Of a stretch of DNA of 64,000 bases, positions 8,191 to 16,800 are shown piece by piece. A program made the position numbers and the translations under genes. Source of the stretch: an uncultured Bacteroidales bacterium (lineage in GTDB: Bacteria > Bacteroidota > Bacteroidia > Bacteroidales > Muribaculaceae); NCBI GenBank assembly GCA_902774055.1, contig CACYGX010000004.1, forward strand, positions 1 through 64,000, given 5' to 3'. The notes under the pieces were generated by a model. The model was not told the DNA's origin, searched no databases, and saw nothing but the letters and a program-made list of their open reading frames with translations. The first letter of the stretch is position 1. The number at the start of each line of letters is the position of its first letter.

Positions 8191-10344
8191 TTACCAGGAG
8201 CCGGTGAGCAGATAGTCGATCAGGGCGCTGACATCGGCGATGCTGACCTCGCTATCGCCATCGCAATTTGCGGCTGCCAGGTTGACGCCAGTAGAATCGC
8301 CTGTCAACAGGTAGTCGATCAGCGCCGATACGTCGGCAATCGTCACATCGTTGTCACCGTCAACATCACCACGCAGGCTGGCGTTCTTGTCGGTAAAGTA
8401 GCCCGGGTTGCTGGGACCGCCGTCGATGTGGGCATAGGCCGCATCCACATGGTTGGCATCATAGGTCGTGCCCTGGCCGCCCACCAATCTAGTGGAGTAA
8501 TTGAACATTTGTGAAGAGTACGTCACGGCCTCCGTGCTCCAGCCCTCGCCAGCATAGATGGTAGTCAGGTTGGAGCAGTCATAGAACATTATCCTCATAT
8601 CGGTCACGTTGGACGTGTTGAAACTGCTCAGGTCAAGGCACGTCAGACCAGAGCAACGATAGAACATGTATGCCATACTGGTCACCATAGACGTGTTGAA
8701 GTGACTCAGATCAAGACTCGTCAATTCACTACACCAACCAAACATCCTGTCCATATTGGTCACCTCGCTGGTATTCAGATACTCCATACCCTCGATGGCC
8801 TGAAGGTTTTGCATCCCAAAGAACCATTCGTAGTTGGTTGTCGGACGGGCGTTGGCAAACGAGGGGTCAAAGACCACCTGGGTCACATAATCTACGACGT
8901 CGTCAGTTTTCCAACCGGTATCGTTGACGCCCGTGTTCAGGTCGTAGGTTGTGCCCGTACGGGTGTTGCGCAGGTTGTCGTAGTAGAACGTCAACGTGGT
9001 GTTTGACGGTGTGTAGCAGGCATAGGCCTCGGTTTTAGCGGTGAAGTAGCCTGGGTTGCTCGTGCCGCCGTCGATGTGGGCGTAGGTCTTGTCCTTCGGG
9101 TTCGATGAACTGTAGGTCGTGCCCTGGCCACCCACCAGACTGGTGCAACCCGAGAACATATTCGCAGAGTTTGTCACGGCCGCCGTGCTCCAACCAGTGC
9201 CCACATAGATCGTTTGCAGATTCCTGCAGTCATAGAACATGCAATTCATAGCGGTCACCCTGGACGTGTTGAAACCACTCAAGTCAAGGCTCGTCAATCT
9301 ATAGCAGCTATTGAACATGTGACCCATATTGGTCACCTCACTGGTGTTCAAGTAGCTGATGCCCGTGATGGACTCCAGATTCTGCATCATGTAAAACCAA
9401 TCGAAGGTGGTCGTCGGGCGGGCACCAGCAAACGATGGATCAAAGACCACTTTGGTCACATGGGATTTGGTGCCGTCAGTGTCCCAGCCGGCATCGTTGG
9501 AGCCCGTGTTCAGGTCGTAGGTTGTGCCCGTGCGGGTGTTGCGCAGGTTGTCGTAGTAGAACGTCAACGTGGTGTTTGAGGGTGTGTAGCAGGCATAGGC
9601 CTCTTTTAACTCAGTGAAGTAGCCCGGGTTGCTCGTGCCGCCGTCGATGTGGGCATAGGCCAAATCCACATGGTTGGCATCATAGGTCGTGCCCTGGCCG
9701 CCCACCAGACTGTAGCAATTATAGAACATCTCTTCGGAATTGCTCACGGCAGCCGTACTCCATCCACTGCCGACATAGATGGTTTGCAGATAGCCGCAGT
9801 CATAGAACATGTTGTACATGTTTGTCACCTTGGACGTGTTGAAACGGCTCAAGTCAAGGCTCGTCAAACCATAGCAGCGACTGAACATACTACGCATATT
9901 AACCACCTTGGACGTGACGAAATTGCTCAAGTCAAGGTTCGTCAATTTTTCGCAATAGAAGAACATGTAAGCCATATTGGTCACCTCGCTAGTGTTAAGG
10001 TACTCCATACCCGTGATGGATTGAAGGTTCCGCATGCCATAGAACCAATCGTAAGTGGTCGTCGGGCGGGCATTGGCGAACGAGGGGTCAAACTCCACCA
10101 GGGTCACTTTGTCTTTGGTGCCGTCAGTGTCCCAAGCGACATCGTTGGATCCCTCGTTCAAGTCATAGGTCGTACCAGTGCACCAGTCGCGATGGCTGTT
10201 GTAGTAGAACGTGAGCGTCGTGTTAGACGGCGTGTAGTAGGCATAGGCCTCGGCAGCCCTTGCTGCCACCGATGTGAGCATCAACAGCAGCAACATCATG
10301 AGCCAGCGGCCCATGGATTGTTTGAAAAGTCCAGATTGTGCCAT
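8191..10344 (-). CDS. Secreted DUF285 repeat protein with dockerin, three units
   Basis: About 717 residues from the ATG at 10342-10344 (an in-frame TTG lies three codons upstream). The leader differs from its paralogs (GRWLMMLLLLMLTSVAARA). Three DUF285 units follow, each beginning EAYAxYTPSNTTLTFYY and ending AHIDGG.SNPGYFT. Units 2 and 3 share long near-identical DNA at their starts. A dockerin doublet (GDVDGDNDVTIADVSALIDY, CDGDSEVSIADVS) ends in GSW and is closest to that of the gene at 153, as is the 3' flank (GCTAATATAGTAC). Predicted secreted or surface binding protein. Confidence 0.9.
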   Translation of the reverse strand: MAQSGLFKQSMGRWLMMLLLLMLTSVAARAAEAYAYYTPSNTTLTFYYNSHRDWCTGTTYDLNEGSNDVAWDTDGTKDKVTLVEFDPSFANARPTTTYDWFYGMRNLQSITGMEYLNTSEVTNMAYMFFYCEKLTNLDLSNFVTSKVVNMRSMFSRCYGLTSLDLSRFNTSKVTNMYNMFYDCGYLQTIYVGSGWSTAAVSNSEEMFYNCYSLVGGQGTTYDANHVDLAYAHIDGGTSNPGYFTELKEAYACYTPSNTTLTFYYDNLRNTRTGTTYDLNTGSNDAGWDTDGTKSHVTKVVFDPSFAGARPTTTFDWFYMMQNLESITGISYLNTSEVTNMGHMFNSCYRLTSLDLSGFNTSRVTAMNCMFYDCRNLQTIYVGTGWSTAAVTNSANMFSGCTSLVGGQGTTYSSSNPKDKTYAHIDGGTSNPGYFTAKTEAYACYTPSNTTLTFYYDNLRNTRTGTTYDLNTGVNDTGWKTDDVVDYVTQVVFDPSFANARPTTNYEWFFGMQNLQAIEGMEYLNTSEVTNMDRMFGWCSELTSLDLSHFNTSMVTSMAYMFYRCSGLTCLDLSSFNTSNVTDMRIMFYDCSNLTTIYAGEGWSTEAVTYSSQMFNYSTRLVGGQGTTYDANHVDAAYAHIDGGPSNPGYFTDKNASLRGDVDGDNDVTIADVSALIDYLLTGDSTGVNLAAANCDGDSEVSIADVSALIDYLLTGSW

Positions 10345-10393
10345 AATAATCAAGATTTATCGTGGTTAATAAAAATTGCATGTTATTTGGCCC

Positions 10394-10401
10394 CAAATGT
10401 A
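10394..10401 (-). promoter_or_regulatory. -7 box TACATTTG
   Basis: TACATTTG on the minus strand, 50 bases upstream of the start at 10344, matches TAnnTTTG. Confidence 0.5.
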
Positions 10402-10520
10402 ACAAAATCTTCACAATAATCCAAAAATAACAAACATTTTTAGATGTCAGGTGTTAAGATAAAGGTATCAGGTAGCGTCCGCACACCATTTGACAAGTAT
10501 CCGAATGCATCTCTAACCTC

Positions 10521-10564
10521 AAATCACTAATCTCGTTGCTGCCGTTCACGTCAACACAAAGGTT
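10521..10564 (-). pseudogene. Relic of a dockerin 3' end (third, most decayed copy)
   Basis: The minus strand reads VDVNGSNEISD and then loses the pattern. The DVNGSNEISD core matches the calcium-loop part of a dockerin half (DVNGxxxxxxxD) but the helix and stop are gone. The join to GGCCGCTTGCGGCC is the same as in the other two relics. The gap 10345-10835 holds only a promoter, this relic and repeat copy 3. Confidence 0.55.
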
Positions 10565-10825
10565 GGCCGCAAGCGGCCAAAAATCAAAACAAATCTATAA
10601 CAAATCAAGACAAATTATAAAAAATATGATTTGTTTGAATTTATTTGAGATTTATCTCGATTTTTCCGAGCGTAGCGAGGAGCCGTCCACGGCTGGAAGT
10701 GTACCTGAGGTTATCCGCAACTCTTTCAAAATGAAAACAATAAACACAATAAAGACAACAGCATCCGCCCCCCAATTGACAGGGCGCGGATGCCACTATA
10801 GTACTTATTGTATTTATTGTTTTCC
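10565..10825. repeat. Dispersed palindromic element, copy 3
   Basis: Hairpin GGCCGCAAGCGGCC (10565-10578), IR-A (10579-10665), spacer with CCGAGCGTAGCGAGG, IR-B (10733-10825) with left arm GAAAACAATAAACACAATAA. It ends 10 bases before the stop codon at 10836. This copy lies behind an LRR gene rather than a DUF285 gene, so the element follows the shared dockerin 3' end, not the DUF285 repeats. Confidence 0.85.
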
Positions 10826-10835
10826 ATTTAGAGAA

Positions 10836-12437
10836 TTACCAAGTGCCGGTGAGCAGGTAGTCGATCAGGGCGCTGACGTCGGCGATAGTGACTCCGTCAG
10901 TGCCGTTGCAGTCGGCGGCTGCCAGGTTGACGCCAGTAGGATCGCCCGTCAACAGGTAGTCGATCAGGGCTGATACGTCGGCAATCGTCACCTCGTTGTT
11001 GCCGTTCACGTCACCGCGCGTCGAAGCCGTCATATCTACCCAGGCGCTGCCGTTGTACTTCTTGGGCAGCCAATACTTGTTGCGGGCAGTCGTGATCTGG
11101 GCTTCAGTCATCGAGCTGTTGACCAGGGTGGTCATGCCCGTGCCGCTGATCTTGTTCTGGTAGCATAACAGAGTTTTTAATGCGGTGCAACCCTCCACAC
11201 TGAGCGAGGTCAGCTGATTGCCATAGCAACTCATCCAAGTCATTGCTGAGCAAGAGGTTACATCTAATGAAGTCAAGGCGTTATTAAAGCACTTGAGTTT
11301 GGTCAGCGTCGTATTACCACTAACTCTCAGGTTTGTCAGTTGGCTCTTGTTGGTTACTTCAAGCGTGATCAACTTGTTGTTGCGGGCCAGCAGTGTAGCG
11401 ATGTTGGTCATGTTGTTCACGCCAGGCAGACTTGTGATGGCGCAGTCCTCGCAATCCAGATGGGTGATGGCCGTGCAATCAGCCAAGCCGGTGATGCTGG
11501 CCAGGTTAGCATTACTAAAACAATATAGAGCACTCAATGCAGTGCAACCTGTCACGTCAAGCGTGGTCAAGTCATTTGAATTACAATGAAGGACGGTCAG
11601 TGTCGTATTACCTCTGACGTTCAAGTTTGTCAGTGTGCTCTTGTAGGTTACTGAGAGCGCATTCAACTTGTTGTTGCGGGCCAGCAGTGTCGTGATGTTG
11701 GACATGTTGTTCACGCCAGGCAGGCTGGTGATGGAGCAGTCCTTGCAGTCCAGATGGGTGATGGCCCTGCAATCGGCCAAGCCCGTGATGGTTGCCAGGT
11801 TGGCGTTCTCGTAGCACTTGAGCGTTTTCAACGCCGTGCAACCCGTCACATCGAGCGAGATCAAGGCATTCTGGTGACAATAGAGTCTAGTTAGGGCTGT
11901 GCAATTCAAGCAGTTGAGCGTGTTAAGGCTCGACTTGTTGATTACCGATAGGAGCGTCAGATTGGGGCAATTGTGGCAGTTGAGCGTCTTGAGATTGGTG
12001 CAGTCGTCCACGCTGAGCGAGTAAATGTTGGTGTTATAACACAGGAGCGTCTCGAGGTTAGTGCAGCCCGACACATCGAGCGAGGTCAGTTTTGTGCCGG
12101 TGTAGCTGTCGGTCGGGGCGCAGTCCAGATAGGTGAGTGAGGTCATGCCCGACACATCGAGCGATGTCATCGGGTTGTTGTAGCAGATCAGTTGCTTCAG
12201 GGCAGTGAAGTACTTGATGCCCTGGAGATTGGAAATGCTCTTGCCGCTAACGTTCTCCGTTGTGCAGTTGTTGACATCGGTCTGGGTGATATAGCACTTG
12301 GGATAGAGGCCGAGCAAATAGTTGCGGAAATTGGCGTCGGGGAAGTTGGTGGCGTTGATGATGGCCACATAGTCGTCGCTGACATAAACATCCTGATTAT
12401 AGACCTTGTTACCGCTGGCAGTTTTGACAATAATCAA
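10836..12437 (-). CDS. LRR (BspA-like) protein with dockerin, 3' part of a frameshifted gene
   Basis: 533 codons with no signal peptide; its first possible start is a TTG. Residues ~30-75 (INATNFPDANFRNYLLG) form the N-cap typical of BspA-type LRR proteins. Then come ~20 short leucine-rich repeats of the CxxLxxLxCxxN type, including a tandem duplication of ~100 residues (ANLATITGLADC... and ANLASITGLADC...). A CAMT-like tail (ARNKYWLPKKYNGSAWVDM) leads to a dockerin doublet ending GTW. It overlaps the ORF at 12409-13089 by 29 bases in another frame. Together they read as one secreted protein interrupted by an indel. Confidence 0.75.
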   Translation of the reverse strand: MIIVKTASGNKVYNQDVYVSDDYVAIINATNFPDANFRNYLLGLYPKCYITQTDVNNCTTENVSGKSISNLQGIKYFTALKQLICYNNPMTSLDVSGMTSLTYLDCAPTDSYTGTKLTSLDVSGCTNLETLLCYNTNIYSLSVDDCTNLKTLNCHNCPNLTLLSVINKSSLNTLNCLNCTALTRLYCHQNALISLDVTGCTALKTLKCYENANLATITGLADCRAITHLDCKDCSITSLPGVNNMSNITTLLARNNKLNALSVTYKSTLTNLNVRGNTTLTVLHCNSNDLTTLDVTGCTALSALYCFSNANLASITGLADCTAITHLDCEDCAITSLPGVNNMTNIATLLARNNKLITLEVTNKSQLTNLRVSGNTTLTKLKCFNNALTSLDVTSCSAMTWMSCYGNQLTSLSVEGCTALKTLLCYQNKISGTGMTTLVNSSMTEAQITTARNKYWLPKKYNGSAWVDMTASTRGDVNGNNEVTIADVSALIDYLLTGDPTGVNLAAADCNGTDGVTIADVSALIDYLLTGTW

Positions 12438-13089
12438 TAACCGGATAACTGGAATTATTGGTGGCCTTGAATCTCACGCTACTGCCTGCTTTAAAATTGA
12501 GAAGCAAACGCTTGACGACACTGTTTCCTCCAGACGACAAAACGGCATTCACATTATCAAAATACACATTGTGCCATATATCCACATGGGAAGTCGAGCC
12601 ATTTTCCTCATCCTCGATAGCCGTATTATTGGTGGACGAGATATTGAATGTTCCGGGACCCTGAATAATAAGATCGAAAACATTCCTTGTTGCCAACCAG
12701 ATACCGTTCTCGTTGACACCGGTGATGTTGACGACAGTGCTTGCCGACGGGGCAGACAGCGTGGTAGTCCTCCTGATGCGGACCACGGCAGCGTCCCGAG
12801 CATACAGGTTGCAGGTGCCACTGAATTCGACTTTCAGATCCGAGCATTCCAGGTTGTTGATGACACGGTTGTAGTCGCCCGTCATGGTGATAGTGACATT
12901 GTTCATGTACAAGGTGTTGCTACTTGGCACGTAATACACCGTTCCGCTAGTGATGTAGTTGGTCACGATGTTGTTGCAGTTGGCACTGGTCACCGTGACT
13001 CCTGCCACCTCGAAGCCATAGTCGGTGGCGGCCTGTGCCGCCAGCGATGCCAGCAGCACCGTCAAGAAAGTAAAAAAGATCTTTTTCAT
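12409..13089 (-). CDS. Signal-peptide half of the frameshifted LRR gene
   Basis: A signal peptide (MKKIFFTFLTVLLASLAAQA) is followed by ~200 residues of a carbohydrate-binding or polymorphic-membrane-like module: EVAGVTVTSANCNNI, SGTVYYVPSSNTLYMNNVT, repeats of ITG/WLATRNVFDLIIQGPGTFNI. This resembles the repeat module that precedes LRRs in other Bacteroidales BspA proteins. The frame closes at TGA/TAA just as the LRR frame opens: ...NSSYPVI continues better as IIVKTASGNKVY in the other frame. The gene is therefore likely a pseudogene, or a phase-variable or misassembled single ORF spanning 10836-13089. Confidence 0.7.
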   Translation of the reverse strand: MKKIFFTFLTVLLASLAAQAATDYGFEVAGVTVTSANCNNIVTNYITSGTVYYVPSSNTLYMNNVTITMTGDYNRVINNLECSDLKVEFSGTCNLYARDAAVVRIRRTTTLSAPSASTVVNITGVNENGIWLATRNVFDLIIQGPGTFNISSTNNTAIEDEENGSTSHVDIWHNVYFDNVNAVLSSGGNSVVKRLLLNFKAGSSVRFKATNNSSYPVIDYCQNCQR

Positions 13090-13115
13090 TTTAGTATGTA
13101 ATTTATAGGGTTAAA

Positions 13116-13123
13116 CAAAAGTA
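13116..13123 (-). promoter_or_regulatory. -7 box TACTTTTG
   Basis: TACTTTTG on the minus strand, 27 bases upstream of the start at 13089. Confidence 0.55.
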
Positions 13124-13503
13124 ATAAACAATGAAAACGGCCTCCTTTGCCTGTTGGCAAGAAAAGCCTTAGATTACCCACCCGTGCGGGCGCGTCGGTA
13201 TAATGTCAGATTGGCTGTCAGTAAGAGAGAGTAACACATCTCGGGAATTATCCAAATTCCCAGACAATTCTTAACAATCTTTATGTTTCTCTCGCTTGTC
13301 ATAGGTGGGTTCAAGGATTATTTCGATGCAAATATAGCAAAAATAATAAAAATATCAAAAACAAACTGAATATATTTCAACCTTATAAATTTAACTACCA
13401 TTTTATTAATAATTAATTACAATAACGACATGATGAGACGACTTTTGAAAATTATTGACAACCTGGCGCGGCTTATCGCAGTTATCGACATCGGAAAAAC
13501 AGG

Positions 13504-13560
13504 CTAGCTCATCATGAACGCCACAAGGGCGACGAGTCTGAAAAGTAGTTTCTTGCTCAT
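13504..13560 (-). pseudogene. Orphan signal-peptide relic of a DUF285 gene
   Basis: The minus strand reads MSKKLLFRLVALVAFMMS and then a TAG stop. It matches the first 17 codons of the gene at 1643, and the DNA upstream also matches (ATAGTCGTATCAGG, then TTGGAGTATCTTGC, GGATGCTCACCACAAAGGTAA). Nothing resembling the mature protein follows. In the rest of 13090-13806 I see AT-rich sequence with no gene. Confidence 0.75.
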
Positions 13561-13631
13561 AGTCGTATCAGGTTTTATTGGTTAATTATTTTATTGTTGG
13601 CGGTTTGGAGTATCTTGCGGGATGCTCACCA

Positions 13632-13639
13632 CAAAGGTA
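13632..13639 (-). promoter_or_regulatory. Conserved -7 box TACCTTTG of the orphan leader
   Basis: TACCTTTG on the minus strand, 72 bases upstream of the relic start codon, with the same surrounding sequence as the promoter at 1715-1722. It may still fire. Confidence 0.55.
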
Positions 13640-13754
13640 ATCAATTATTTCCAATTTTCGTCATCAGTTTGCCTATTTCCCATCTCCCGTAGTTGCCTAA
13701 TATATATAACTGAGATTATTGTGTTTTTTGTGATGTAAAACGCTAGGGTGTTCG

Positions 13755-13794
13755 AAAAAACAGGTCGTGCCATATTGCTGTGACACGACCTGTT
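13755..13794 (-). terminator. Rho-independent terminator of the amylase gene
   Basis: AACAGGTCGTG pairs perfectly with CACGACCTGTT around a 14-nt loop, followed on the minus strand by TTTTTTC. It lies 13 bases past the stop at 13807. Confidence 0.9.
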
Positions 13795-13806
13795 TATCTG
13801 CTACTA

Positions 13807-16800
13807 TTATTTAGCGATTCCTAACAGGATATCAATCAGCGCTGACACATCAGCAATGGTGATTCCTCCGCCGTTAATATCAGCATTCACCTCATTGAAG
13901 GGTTCTGGATCCAAACCCAGCAAATAGTCTATGATTGTGGACACATCAGCAATACTTACCGTGCCATCGTCGTTCGCATCACCAACGTTGACGGGCGACA
14001 TGGACTCGGTAGCACTGATCACGTAGAGTTCCCACTTGTCGCTCACAGGCGAATGCTCTGCGCCATCGGGCTTGAAAGCCGTCAGCTGGGCAGGTACAAC
14101 GCTCCTGACGATGCCCGTCATCTGGTACCCATAATTCTTACGGATTGAACTCTCGGGATTGAATGATGAAATGTCCTCCCAGAAGCCATTCTTGACAGTG
14201 GCCAGGAAGGCGCCAGACAGGTTCTCGCTGTTGTAATCGCCATCGCTCATGGGCATCGCCATTACAAAGGTAGTGTCGTTAATCTGTTCACGGCAGACTG
14301 CCATCTGGATGTTGACATACTCCTGCGGCTTGGGCTCAACCATGAAATATTCGGGCTGTTCAACGAAATTAGCGGGGAGATAGGTGTTGGGCGTATAGGA
14401 CACCGCTGTCGTGGGAATGGGATGGGCACGAAGCGTTATCGTGGGATTGACACAATCGGTGAGTTCACCAATTATGGTGTGCCCCAACAGCAGATGCCCC
14501 TGGATGGATTCTGAACCATTGGCAGTCTCATCAAGAATCAACTGAACCCAGTTGCTCTGGTCATAGTCCCTGTCAACTGCAAATTCAGACACGGGTAATG
14601 ACTGCGTATTGTAACTGGGATTGACCGCATCGCCATTCTCATCTTTTGCCCACAGCCACTTGTCTTGACCATTCAGCCATACACCAGTCAAATCGTTGGC
14701 GACAACATATTCCTTGCCTACCTCGCCCTTGCTGACGATGTCGGCAAGCGACATGACATTGCTGTTAACAACACCCACGAGGCCGTTAGCATTATAATAG
14801 CCACCGTTGACAAAGTCAAAGTCGGGAGTTTGGGTTGCGGTATTGCCATTGTCGTTGAAAATCACCTTGGCCGGCATCGATGTGAGATTACCCGTATAAA
14901 TCCAGCGGTAGATGAGGTTTCCATTGGGAGCGGCTCCCACTAGTTCGGTAAGCGCCTCGCCAGGCCAACTGTAGCCAGAGAAAATGATATTCCCGTCATA
15001 TACCCAAGCAAAGGGATTGGCATAGGTTGCGCTATTCTCAAAATAACAATAAGTCACATCGTCACCCAGGCTGGTCACACATGACGGGAGTGTCGTTGTT
15101 TCTTCTACTGACACAACCGTGTATCCCGAGTTACCGTCATAGATGAAATAATGATCACCTGGCGTCAGGCCTTCGATATTGGCCGTCTGACCGCCATGGC
15201 CATTGTTAATGATGATGCTGAGCGACGGCGTCTCCTGTGAATAGTGGTACCACATCTGGTTATTATAACTGTGATCTTTCTCGGTGAGCAGCGTACCAGG
15301 CCAATCGCCAAAGTTTTCAGTTTCACTGATCCAGGCATAGACATAGGGGTCGGATTCAGCGCTCACATAGACATTCACCGTATTGTTGGGTGAGATTGTA
15401 TAAGACCTGGCGACCTGGTTGATGACTTCACCATTGTGAAGCACTGCTGCACGCAACGTGTAAGAACCTTCGGCCGAGAACGTGACAGTGCCTTGATAGG
15501 GAACCTGAATGCCATTGGTGGGCGAAGGCTCGGAACCATCGGTCGTATAGACGATCACCGCATCGCTGTTGCTGGCAGTGAGACGAGGCGAAATGGCCTC
15601 ATTATAACTGCCACTGGGCAGATCAATCGAGACGAAGGGGTTGTAAAGCGCCTGGATGTAAGATGCCGTGAGATCATAGGCCACATTGTCCCTGAAGTCA
15701 ATGAATATATCACTGGTCACGCCATTGATATCGGCCGTTTGAGAAGCACCGTTGCCATAACTCAAAATGAGATTCATCTTGTCTGCCTCAACAGTTGCAT
15801 GAACCCAATTCACGCCACCAACAATCACATGGTTCTCGGCAGAGAACTGCCAACCTGGGAAATCACTACTGATCGAATTACCTTGGTCATCAAATGCGTA
15901 CATATATGGTAGATTGCCGCCATCATATTTCACATAAACCCTAATCCTACCGTCATCGGCATTTCCATCGGCGACATAATCACGGCTTACGATGCTGCTG
16001 GGACGCACCTCTCCATTGGCCAGAACGCCCACCTTGAGTGTCGTGTTCTCGGTAAAAGAGAACTCCATGCCAGCAGGGTCGGTGATTTGAGGACTAGTGG
16101 CATTAGGCTCCTTGCCGTTGGTGGTATAAACCAGCACCGTGCCCTCGCTAGAAGGTTTCACAGTAACCTCGATTGGAGTATTATAATTACCGCTGCTCTT
16201 GCTTATCACAGGATAACCATAGACGAGATCTTGCTTGACATTGCTTTCTACTTGGTCGGCCAGCGATGACGAGATGCTCAAGCGGCAAGTGCTCTGGTCG
16301 TTGCACCACACCTGTGAGAATCCATCAGGCACACCCATGCCGACCGCTTCGTTACCCAATTGCAGATACAAATCGCCCTTCTCGCCCGTCACGCGCCACG
16401 AAATGCCATAAGCGCCAACCTCCTCTGCCGGCCAGACAGTGCTCTCGTTGGTGACGCCCGCCGTGCGACGAGCCTTAACAAATCGTGCAATAAGATCATG
16501 CCACACGGGGTGCATGAAGTGAGGATAAAACAGGCATGGTGTGCCCGGCATGGCCAAGATAAAGCAGTTGGCCTCGACAATCTGATTATTAACGCGATGC
16601 TGATAATTACTATTGCTGGCATCTGTCGGCAGGTCCTTGAACGTGTCGTGGTTATCGATGAATGTCACGGCATAACGCTTGAAGCGATAATCCCAGATGA
16701 GGCCATCGTATTGAAGCACGCGGAAGCTGTGCCCACTCACGTCGTTAAATGCCTGCCTAATCTGCTCCTGCAACGGGAAGTCAAAGGCCGCACTCTGGAA

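Noticed and set aside
5756-10825. Insertion sequence or CRISPR array explaining the repeats
   Set aside because: No transposase, and no regular short repeats with unique spacers; the three copies are 2-2.7 kb apart and about 260 bp each.
5815-10960. Plus-strand peptide (MICLNLFEI...FSERSEEPS type) conserved in the three palindromic elements
   Set aside because: Its conservation is explained by the repeat and palindrome; it changes at non-synonymous sites as often as elsewhere and has no ribosome site or domain.
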